Shown here: positions 6,550 to 15,357 of the stretch, one piece after another
How positions within the stretch are numbered: position 1 is the first letter of the stretch
Layout of the letters: each line of letters starts with the position of its first letter
Assembly: GCA_938018155.1 (NCBI GenBank)
Contig: CALIIG010000162.1
Location: 1-16,597, forward strand
Length of the DNA stretch: 16,597 bases
Direction: 5' to 3'
Origin: an uncultured Prevotella sp.
GTDB lineage: Bacteria; Bacteroidota; Bacteroidia; Bacteroidales; Bacteroidaceae
Notes under the pieces: model-generated
What the model was told of the DNA's origin: nothing
Database searches by the model: none
What the model saw: the letters and a program-made list of their open reading frames with translations, nothing else
Made by a program: the position numbers and the translations under genes

Positions 6550-8775
6550 ATGGCGAAAATAGATTTGACGAAGGAGCTAAAACACTGTTTTGGCTTTGAT
6601 AAATTCAAAGGAGACCAGGAGGAAATCATCAGAAATCTGCTGGCAGGGAACGACACCTTTGTCTTAATGCCAACGGGTGGAGGTAAGAGCCTGTGTTATC
6701 AGTTGCCATCGATATTGATGGAAGGTACGGCAATTGTTATTTCTCCACTTATTGCACTGATGAAAAATCAGGTTGATGTTGTCAATGGTTTGTCTGAAGA
6801 CCAGGGACTTGCCCACTTTCTAAATTCGTCATTAAACAAGTCGGCAATAACGCAGGTAGAGCAGGATGTAAGATCTGGTAAGACAAAACTATTATACGTA
6901 GCACCGGAATCACTGAATAAAGAAGATAATCTGCCGTTCTTTCAATCGTTCAAAATCTCTTTTTTTGCGGTTGATGAAGCACATTGTATTTCAGAGTGGG
7001 GACATGATTTTCGTCCGGAATATCGCAATATTCGTCCTACAATTGATAGTATAGCCCATGCAAAGGGGTTGGATAGAATACCTGTTATTGCACTTACGGC
7101 AACGGCGACTGACAAGGTGCGTACCGATATTAAGAAGAGTTTAGGTATTATAGGCGCAACCGAATTTAAAAGTTCGTTCAACCGTCCTAATCTGTATTAT
7201 GAAATTCGGCAGAAGGTAAATGATAACGACACAGACAGCCAGATTATACGTTTCCTGAAAAAACATGAGGGGAAGAGTGGGATCATCTATTGTCTCTCAC
7301 GCAAGAAGGTTGAAGAACTTTCAAAGAAACTTCAGCTGAATGGCTTTAGGGCTGCACCGTATCATGCCGGACTTGATACGGAAGTGCGTAATCAAACCCA
7401 GGACGATTTCTTGAAAGAAGATACCGATATCATTGTGGCTACCATTGCTTTTGGTATGGGAATTGATAAACCAGATGTACGATTTGTTATACATTATGAC
7501 ATACCCAAGAGCTTAGAAGGATATTATCAGGAAACCGGACGGGCAGGGCGTGACGGAGGTGAGGGAATATGTATTGCATTTTACTCACCAAAAGACCTGA
7601 AGCGTTTGGAAAAGTTTATGGAGAATAAGGGGAATGCGGAGAAGGAGATAGGCAGGCAGCTTTTACAAGAAACGAAAGCTTATGCCGAGTCTTCTGTGTG
7701 CAGGAGAAAAATGATCTTAAACTATTTTGGTGAGGAATATCCAAAAGACAACTGTAATAATTGTGACAACTGTTGTCATCCTGAAAAGAAAATAGAGGCA
7801 ACCGAAGCCTTGATTTGCGTGCTGACGGCAATAAACGAAGTAAAAGAAGCCTTTGACCAATCATATATTACTGATTTTGTACGAGGACGTGCAACCGATA
7901 ATATTGTACGTCATGGGCATGACCAGTTGGACGTTTTTGGCTGTGGAGAAAAGATAAATGGTGAAAATCCCAATATTTGGAATCCTGTTATCCGACAGGC
8001 AATGATTTCGCATTATATCAAAAAGGATATAGAAAATTTTGGCTTACTGAAAATAACTGCTCTCGGAAAAGAGTATTTAAAGAAGCCTGTACCTTTCTTT
8101 GTTGTGCCTGATAAAGAGTTTCAAGAGGCAGATGATGTAGGAGAAGGTAATGTCAGTGCGTTAGATAATACACTATATGAGCTATTGAAATCGCTCCGTA
8201 AAGACGTGGCAAACAAGCATAAGTTGCCACCTTACGTTATATTTCAGGATATATCGCTTACCCAAATGGCCACTTACTATCCGGAAACACTGGAAGAACT
8301 GCAGCAGATACAGGGAGTTGGGGTAGGAAAGGCAAATAAGTTTGGTAAGCCATTTGTTGAACTGATTAAGAAATATTGTGATGAGAATGGCAAGGATCGC
8401 GAAGATATGATGCGCGTTATTAGCCTGCCGAACAAGTCGATTAAGAAATTAAAAATAATAGAACTCATTGATAAGCGTATTCCTTTAAATGATATTGCTA
8501 TTGCACAGAACTGCGAATTTGATGAACTTTTAGATGATATCGAATCAATAGTATGTAGCGGTATGAAAGTGAATATTGACTATTATCTGAATGATAACAA
8601 CGTTATTGAGCATGAAGAAGTAGAAGATATTCTCAACTATTTCCATGAAAGCAAAACAGATGATATTGATACAGCAATAAACAAAGCTGATATTTATGAT
8701 GACGCAGATGGCTTAACCGCTGAGGAAAAAGCCCGCCTTGTACTTATAAAATTTCTTTCGGACGAAGCGAATTAA
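6550..8775 (+). CDS. recQ: ATP-dependent DNA helicase RecQ
   Basis: The product is a 741-residue 3'-5' superfamily 2 helicase of DNA repair and recombination. It shows motif I PTGGGKS (41-47), motif II DEAH (142-145) followed by the RecQ aromatic-rich loop CISEWGHDFRPEY, motif III ALTATAT (181-187), motif V ATIAFGMGIDKPDVR and motif VI QETGRAGRDG (327-336). Zinc is bound by Cys384, Cys402, Cys405 and Cys408. A winged-helix RQC region follows (about 415-515), then an HRDC domain (about 535-612), which includes the helix-hairpin-like GVGVGKANKFG. The last 120 residues form a further helical, very acidic extension resembling the helix-turn-helix tail of other Bacteroidota RecQ proteins. The total length is greater than E. 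coli RecQ (about 610). It starts 38 bp after clpX and probably shares its transcript. Confidence 0.95.
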   Translation: MAKIDLTKELKHCFGFDKFKGDQEEIIRNLLAGNDTFVLMPTGGGKSLCYQLPSILMEGTAIVISPLIALMKNQVDVVNGLSEDQGLAHFLNSSLNKSAITQVEQDVRSGKTKLLYVAPESLNKEDNLPFFQSFKISFFAVDEAHCISEWGHDFRPEYRNIRPTIDSIAHAKGLDRIPVIALTATATDKVRTDIKKSLGIIGATEFKSSFNRPNLYYEIRQKVNDNDTDSQIIRFLKKHEGKSGIIYCLSRKKVEELSKKLQLNGFRAAPYHAGLDTEVRNQTQDDFLKEDTDIIVATIAFGMGIDKPDVRFVIHYDIPKSLEGYYQETGRAGRDGGEGICIAFYSPKDLKRLEKFMENKGNAEKEIGRQLLQETKAYAESSVCRRKMILNYFGEEYPKDNCNNCDNCCHPEKKIEATEALICVLTAINEVKEAFDQSYITDFVRGRATDNIVRHGHDQLDVFGCGEKINGENPNIWNPVIRQAMISHYIKKDIENFGLLKITALGKEYLKKPVPFFVVPDKEFQEADDVGEGNVSALDNTLYELLKSLRKDVANKHKLPPYVIFQDISLTQMATYYPETLEELQQIQGVGVGKANKFGKPFVELIKKYCDENGKDREDMMRVISLPNKSIKKLKIIELIDKRIPLNDIAIAQNCEFDELLDDIESIVCSGMKVNIDYYLNDNNVIEHEEVEDILNYFHESKTDDIDTAINKADIYDDADGLTAEEKARLVLIKFLSDEAN

Positions 8776-8844
8776 TTTTGATATTGACATCATTTTTCAT
8801 GATAAAAGCAAGGGTCGAGATTAATTTGTGATTGGAAATAGGGC

Positions 8845-8866
8845 TGCTATTGCGAGTTAAATAGCA
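8845..8866. repeat. Small inverted repeat between recQ and guaB
   Basis: TGCTATT (8845-8851) and AATAGCA (8860-8866) form a perfect 7 bp stem with an 8-base loop. An overlapping alternative pairs TATTGC (8848-8853) with GCAATA (8872-8877). No T-run follows, so it is not an intrinsic terminator. It lies about 50 bp upstream of the guaB -7 box, where a repressor or activator could bind, or it may simply be the recQ 3' untranslated region. Confidence 0.3.
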
Positions 8867-8918
8867 TTAAAGCAATAAGAAATTGGCCAAAGTGCTGTTT
8901 CATATGGGGATTTATTGG

Positions 8919-8926
8919 TAAATTTG
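8919..8926 (+). promoter_or_regulatory. -7 box of guaB
   Basis: TAAATTTG matches TAnnTTTG exactly and lies 28 bp before the ATG. The -33 region is poor: no TTTG at 19-21 bp, only TTTC at 8898-8901, 17 bp away. No purine riboswitch fold was recognised in the 179 bp spacer. Confidence 0.6.
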
Positions 8927-8936
8927 CATGCAATAA

Positions 8937-10439
<1,503 letters not shown>

Positions 10440-10498
10440 AGTATTGGCGTTTTAGTAATTGTGTAATAGAATCGAATGTTTTACAGATTTTATAGACT

Positions 10499-11926
10499 AT
10501 GCAAATGAAAATAAGATTATTGATGGGTATCATGCTTTTGTGTGGTCTTGTATCGTTTGCACAGACTTCTGATCCTGTTATCATGATGATTAATGGGAAA
10601 CCTGTAACACGTTCAGAGTTTGAGTATTCTTATAACAAGAATAATACAGAAGGAGTAATAGATAAGAAGAGTGTTGCCGATTATGTTCCTCTGTTTATTG
10701 CCTATAAGTTAAAAGTAGAGGCGGCGAAAGAAGCAAGACTGGATACGATGAAATCGTTCCAAAATGAATTTGCAATTTATCGTGATCAGCAAGTGCGTCC
10801 TGCCTTTATTTCAGATTCTGACATTGAGTCAGAGGCTAAAAAACTTTATACACGAACTCAAAAGCAGATTGACAATAATGGAGGAATGGTAAAGGTAGCA
10901 CACATTCTTATTCTTGTTCCTCAACGAGCTGACTCGCTAAAGCAGTTATCTGCAAAAAAGAAAATAGATTCTATTTATACCGTGTTAAAGAAAGGAGCCG
11001 ACTTTGATATTGTGGCAAAAGGACTTTCGGAAGATCAAGCCTCTGCACGAAATGGGGGAGATTTATCCTGGATTGTGAAAGGGCAAACTTTAAAAGAGTT
11101 TGAAGATGTAGGGTGGGCTTTAAAGGATGGTGAGATAAGCAAACCTTTTAAAACGAGTGTGGGCTGGCATATCGTTTTGAAAAAAGGACATCAAAACTTT
11201 TATAGCTATGCAAGTCAGCGACCTGCTATAATAAATTATATTAATCAACGAGGGCTTCGTGATAACATTATTGATGCGAAAATAGACTCTCTTGCTAAGG
11301 TTCAGCACACGACGAAGGATAAGATAATGGATGCAAAAAGAGTTGAGTTAGAGGCCCAAGACACGAACTTAAGATATCTTATTCAAGAATATTATGACGG
11401 GTTGCTTGTGTATGAAATAAGTAATCATCATGTGTGGGAGAAAGCTCAAAGTGATTCTATTGCTCAGGAAAAATTCTTTAAGCAACATAAAAAGAATTAT
11501 AAATGGAAAGGGCCCCGATTTAAAGGCATTGCTTACTATACTCGTTATGCAGAGGATATAGCAAATGTTCAGAAAGCTATTAAAAATAAACCATTTGAGC
11601 AATGGGCAAATATCTTGCGCTCTACCTTTAATTCTGATTCAGTTTTACGTATCCGTGTAGAAGAAGGAGTCTTTAAAAAAGGGGTTAATGCTATTGTTGA
11701 TAAAGAAATTTTTGGAAAAGATACCGTAATTACTTCTTTAAAAGACTATCCTTATACAGCTGTCTTTGGGAAGAAACTTTACGCACCCGGGAATGTTGAC
11801 GATGTACGTCAGCTGGTTATTTCCGACTATCAGGAGGCGTTAGAGAAACAATGGGTCAACGCCTTGCGCCAACGTTATCGTGTGGAGGTTAATGAAAAGG
11901 TTCTTCAGACAGTAAACAATCATTAA
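10499..11926 (+). CDS. Periplasmic parvulin-type peptidyl-prolyl isomerase, one domain
   Basis: The product has 475 residues. A signal peptide (about 1-21, LLMGIMLLCGLVSFAQ) directs it to the periplasm. A SurA/PpiC-like N-terminal helical segment follows (VIMMINGKPVTRSEFEYSY). One parvulin domain lies at about 131-230, from VKVAHILILVP to the typical end GWHIVLKKG, with GGDLSWIVKG in between. The second half (about 240-475) is helical and charged and matches no domain I can name. Proteins of this type precede surA in Bacteroidales and are thought to help fold outer-membrane proteins. The start could be ATG 10499 or ATG 10505 two codons on; both keep the signal peptide. It is 13 bp from surA, so the two are cotranscribed. 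Only a one-mismatch -7-like box (TAATTGTG, about 10456) precedes it. Confidence 0.87.
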   Translation: MQMKIRLLMGIMLLCGLVSFAQTSDPVIMMINGKPVTRSEFEYSYNKNNTEGVIDKKSVADYVPLFIAYKLKVEAAKEARLDTMKSFQNEFAIYRDQQVRPAFISDSDIESEAKKLYTRTQKQIDNNGGMVKVAHILILVPQRADSLKQLSAKKKIDSIYTVLKKGADFDIVAKGLSEDQASARNGGDLSWIVKGQTLKEFEDVGWALKDGEISKPFKTSVGWHIVLKKGHQNFYSYASQRPAIINYINQRGLRDNIIDAKIDSLAKVQHTTKDKIMDAKRVELEAQDTNLRYLIQEYYDGLLVYEISNHHVWEKAQSDSIAQEKFFKQHKKNYKWKGPRFKGIAYYTRYAEDIANVQKAIKNKPFEQWANILRSTFNSDSVLRIRVEEGVFKKGVNAIVDKEIFGKDTVITSLKDYPYTAVFGKKLYAPGNVDDVRQLVISDYQEALEKQWVNALRQRYRVEVNEKVLQTVNNH

Positions 11927-11939
11927 ACAAAAAACGAAC

Positions 11940-13388
11940 ATGAAAATTAAACAATCAATAATAACTGTCGCTGTTGTATGTTTTATTGCTGCTTCTGCCG
12001 TTGCGGGAGAGGGCAGATTGTTGAACCTTTCGAGCAGGAAACTTGCAGATACTGTCCGCGCAGATTCATCCGTTCAGCAAGAACAGCCTGTTCCTGAAAA
12101 CAGTGTTATTGATGAAGTAATATGGGTAGTTGGTGACGAACCTATTTTAAAGTCGGATGTAGAGGCTATGCGTATGCAGGGCTTGGCAGAAGGAATTAGC
12201 TTCGGTACTGACCCTGATTGTGCTATTCCAGAGCAACTTGCCGTGCAAAAATTGTTTTTACACCAGGCTCAAATCGACTCTGTTGATGTACCGGAAACTG
12301 ATATTGTGGCAGGCGTTAATCAACAAATTAATCGTTGGATTGAAGCTGCGGGGTCTCAAGAAAAGTTGGAAGAATATAGAAAACAAAGTATAAATGACAT
12401 GCGTGAGCAGCTTCATGATGAGTTTAAGAACCAACAACTCATTCAAAAGATGAAGCAAAAGATAGTTGAAAACGTTAAGGTTTCGCCCGCTGATGTACGT
12501 GCTTACTTCAGAAATCTTCCAGCCGACAGTATTCCTTTTGTGCCAACAGAGGTTGAAGTACAGATATTGGCAATCACACCAAAGATTAAACAGGCAGAGA
12601 TTAATCGCATAAAAGACCAGCTACGCAACTTTACTCAGCGCATCAATTCAGGTGAAACAACGTTTGCTACCTTAGCACGCCTTTATTCTGAAGACCCTGA
12701 GTCGGCGAGACAGGGAGGAGAATTGGGGTATATGGGCAGAGGATTGTTAGACCCTGCCTTTGCAAGTGTTGCGTTTAATCTTACCGATCCAAAAAAGATT
12801 TCAAAAATAGTGGAGTCCGATTTTGGTTACCATATTATCCAGCTTATTGATAAACGTGGTGATAAAATTAATTGTCGGCATATCCTTTTAAAGCCAAAAG
12901 TGTCGACTGAAGAGATTGATGCCGCTGTTCATCGTCTGGATTCGATAGCCACTGACATCCACAATGCTAAGTTTACTTTTGAACAAGCTGTTGCCTTTAT
13001 TTCCGATGATAAGGACACAAAGAATAATCAAGGTCTGATGTCCAACTCAACAGCTGATGGTATGACTTCTCGTTTCAAGATGAAAGAACTTCCATCTGAA
13101 GTTGCCCGAGTGGTTGATACGATGAAGGTTGGTGAATTATCAGCTCCGTTCCAAATGATAAATAACAAAGGTAAGACCGTTGTGGCTATTGTTAAATTGA
13201 AGAGTCGTACAGAAGGGCACAAGGCCACAATCTCTGAAGACTTCCAGGTAATGAAAGGTGTTGTACTTAATAAGGAACGAGAAAAAACAGTTAATGCCTG
13301 GGTAGTTGATAAAATTAAGCATACCTATGTACGTATGAGTGACCGTTATAAAAACTGCAATTTCCAATATCAGGGTTGGATTAAATGA
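11940..13388 (+). CDS. surA: Periplasmic chaperone SurA, two parvulin domains
   Basis: The product has 482 residues. It escorts unfolded outer-membrane proteins to the BAM complex and is needed for LptD assembly in model bacteria. The signal peptide is about 1-22 (AVVCFIAASAVAG). A Ser/Gln-rich stretch separates it from the SurA N-terminal helix-rich domain, which opens with ENSVIDEVIWVVGDEPILKS (53-72) and runs to about 190. Parvulin domain 1 (about 203-305) contains LARLYSEDPESARQGGELGY and ends FGYHIIQLID. Parvulin domain 2 (about 311-420) opens with CRHILLKPK and is less well conserved. A C-terminal helix completes the chaperone module (430-460). Overall order matches SurA. The stop TGA overlaps the ATG of the next gene (ATGA, 13385-13388), implying translational coupling to the OstA-like protein. 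Confidence 0.92.
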   Translation: MKIKQSIITVAVVCFIAASAVAGEGRLLNLSSRKLADTVRADSSVQQEQPVPENSVIDEVIWVVGDEPILKSDVEAMRMQGLAEGISFGTDPDCAIPEQLAVQKLFLHQAQIDSVDVPETDIVAGVNQQINRWIEAAGSQEKLEEYRKQSINDMREQLHDEFKNQQLIQKMKQKIVENVKVSPADVRAYFRNLPADSIPFVPTEVEVQILAITPKIKQAEINRIKDQLRNFTQRINSGETTFATLARLYSEDPESARQGGELGYMGRGLLDPAFASVAFNLTDPKKISKIVESDFGYHIIQLIDKRGDKINCRHILLKPKVSTEEIDAAVHRLDSIATDIHNAKFTFEQAVAFISDDKDTKNNQGLMSNSTADGMTSRFKMKELPSEVARVVDTMKVGELSAPFQMINNKGKTVVAIVKLKSRTEGHKATISEDFQVMKGVVLNKEREKTVNAWVVDKIKHTYVRMSDRYKNCNFQYQGWIK

Positions 13389-15085
13389 CCGATTGGTATT
13401 CCTTTAAATTAAATAAGTTCGGGCATAGAGCTGCATTTGTAACAGCTCTATGCTTCTTTGTCCTTGGCCTTGCTGAAGCTCTCACAGCTCCTCCTCGGCG
13501 AAGTATACGTCGTGTAGTTGATGAAAAAGTTTACCTTATTCATGCCGATATATTAAAGTATGACATGTACGGACCGAATCCGGAAGCACAGATTGCCAAA
13601 GGTAAGGTTAAGTTTAGTCATAAGGGAGCTACGCTCTCTTGCGACAGTGCTTATTTCTTTCAAGCCTCAAATTCGGTTCGTGCTTTTGGTCATGTGCGAT
13701 TCCATCAGGGCGATACTCTGTCGCTTACTTGCGATAATGCCTGGTATGACGGACAGGGACAGATGATGGAAGCACGCAAAAACGTTGTACTTCGTCATCG
13801 TAAGCAGGTACTTTATACGGATAGTCTAAACTACGACCGCCTATATAACAATGCTTATTTCTTCCGTGGCGGTCGGCTTATAGACGGTACAAGCAAGTTA
13901 AGTGCCGACTGGGGCGAGTATAATACCGAAACCAAGCAGGCTGTTTTCTATTACGATGTCCAGCTTCAAACACCCAAAAACCGAGTATCTACCGATACGC
14001 TCTATTACGATACACGTAAATCATTGGCTCATGTTGTGGGGATGTACACGCCCGACAGAGGCCGTGGGCATGCCGCTCCATCTGTTATAACCAATAAAAG
14101 TGGAAAAGTAACTACTACTGATGCTTATTTTAATACGCATACTGATCATGCCCAGCTCTTTGGACGGTCAACTATTGTTGATAAGGAGAAAACCATAACG
14201 GGCGATACATTATATTATGATAGTAAGACGGGGCACAACAAAGGATATGGTAATGTAATCTATGTCGATAAGAAAAACAAAAACCGTCTTACCTGTGGCG
14301 AGCTTGTTTATAACGAAAAAACGGGCCGTGGCTATGCTACACGGCGTGCTCTTGCTGTTGACTATTCACAGAAAGACACGCTTTATATGCACGCCGACAC
14401 CATGCGGATTGAAACTTTTAACATGAATACAAAAGATGTTTACCGTAAGGTCCATTGTTATTATAAGGTAAGGGCTTTTCGAAATGATTTGCAGGCCGTG
14501 TGCGATTCGATGGTCTTTAATTCAAAAGATTCTTGTCTTACATTGTATCATGACCCTATTGTATGGAATGGCAAGCGACAGCTTACGGGCGAAAAGATCA
14601 AAGTGTTTATGGCCGATTCCACTATTCGTGAAGCGCAGGTGTTGGGCCAGGCCTTGTCTATTGAGATGATGCCCGATACTATTCATTACAATCAGCTGTC
14701 GTCGAAGAATCTGTTTGCTTATTTTACGAACGGTAACATTCGCCAAACCGATGCTGTAAGCAACGTGCGTGCCATCTATTTTCCTGTCGACGATAAGGAT
14801 ACTACATTGATAGGTCTTAATTATACCGAAACCGATACCATGCGAATGTACATTGCGCCCAATCGTCAGTTACAACGAATATGGATGCCAAAGGCTCAGG
14901 GAACGTTGTACCCGATGACGCAAATTCCTCCTGACAAACTTCGTCTCGATGTGTTTGCATGGTTCGATTATATTCGTCCTGTCGACAGTAACGATGTATT
15001 TTATTGGCGGGGAAAGGCAAAGGGTACTGAAATAAAGAAGCTAACACGCCATGCTGCACCGCTACAAACAATTGGTACTCAATAA
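13385..15085 (+). CDS. OstA/LptA-like LPS transport periplasmic protein
   Basis: The product has 566 residues. A signal sequence or anchor (about 14-35, FVTALCFFVLGLAEALTA) targets the periplasm. The rest is built of recurring beta-strand units of the OstA/LptA jellyroll type: for example IHADILKYDMYG, GATLSCDSAYFFQASNSVRA, DTLSLTCDNAWYDGQGQMMEA, QVLYTDSLNYD, STDTLYYD, ITGDTLYYDSKTG and RLTCGELVYNEKTGRGYA. Such repeats stack into the lipid A channel that bridges the periplasm in LptA and the LptD N terminus. At 566 residues it is about three times E. coli LptA, as in Bacteroidota OstA-like proteins, and may span more of the periplasm by itself. It has no C-terminal barrel, so it is not LptD. 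It overlaps surA by 4 bp and the next small gene by 1 bp. Confidence 0.85.
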   Translation: MTDWYSFKLNKFGHRAAFVTALCFFVLGLAEALTAPPRRSIRRVVDEKVYLIHADILKYDMYGPNPEAQIAKGKVKFSHKGATLSCDSAYFFQASNSVRAFGHVRFHQGDTLSLTCDNAWYDGQGQMMEARKNVVLRHRKQVLYTDSLNYDRLYNNAYFFRGGRLIDGTSKLSADWGEYNTETKQAVFYYDVQLQTPKNRVSTDTLYYDTRKSLAHVVGMYTPDRGRGHAAPSVITNKSGKVTTTDAYFNTHTDHAQLFGRSTIVDKEKTITGDTLYYDSKTGHNKGYGNVIYVDKKNKNRLTCGELVYNEKTGRGYATRRALAVDYSQKDTLYMHADTMRIETFNMNTKDVYRKVHCYYKVRAFRNDLQAVCDSMVFNSKDSCLTLYHDPIVWNGKRQLTGEKIKVFMADSTIREAQVLGQALSIEMMPDTIHYNQLSSKNLFAYFTNGNIRQTDAVSNVRAIYFPVDDKDTTLIGLNYTETDTMRMYIAPNRQLQRIWMPKAQGTLYPMTQIPPDKLRLDVFAWFDYIRPVDSNDVFYWRGKAKGTEIKKLTRHAAPLQTIGTQ

Positions 15086-15357
15086 TGAATATCCTTTTCC
15101 AGACACGTAAGCCACGCCATTTTCACCACGAAATGATTTATGTTGACGAGCGTAAAGAGCGACTTGAACTTCTTGAAGAACGTGCACTACTTGAGATAAA
15201 ATCTGGAGCATCACCCTCCAAAGATGTCCTGCGTGAGCGTCTTCACAGTGCTATGCGTCCTTCAGCAAGGCGATTAAAGTCTCAGCACTCCTTTTATATT
15301 ATAGTGCCTGTCTTGCTGATTCTTCTTTTTTCAGTTCTTTTGATATTGATTCTATGA
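15085..15357 (+). CDS. Small tail-anchored membrane protein of unknown function
   Basis: The product has 90 residues. The N-terminal two thirds are soluble, basic and helical, with a heptad-like charged run ([20 protein letters not shown], 21-40). A basic patch (PSARRLKSQ) then leads to one hydrophobic helix at 69-90 that ends the protein. There is no signal peptide, so it is probably tail-anchored in the inner membrane with the bulk in the cytosol. Its ATG overlaps the stop of the OstA-like gene (TAATG, 15083-15087), and its own TGA overlaps the mutL ATG (15354-15357), which argues strongly that it is translated. I do not recognise a family. Position suggests a link to LPS transport or simple operon membership; nothing in the sequence shows a link to mismatch repair. 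Confidence 0.8.
   Translation: MNILFQTRKPRHFHHEMIYVDERKERLELLEERALLEIKSGASPSKDVLRERLHSAMRPSARRLKSQHSFYIIVPVLLILLFSVLLILIL

Noticed and set aside
8789..8803. ATCAT-TTTTC-ATGAT as a recQ terminator
   Set aside because: A five-pair A/T-rich stem without a T-run is too weak.
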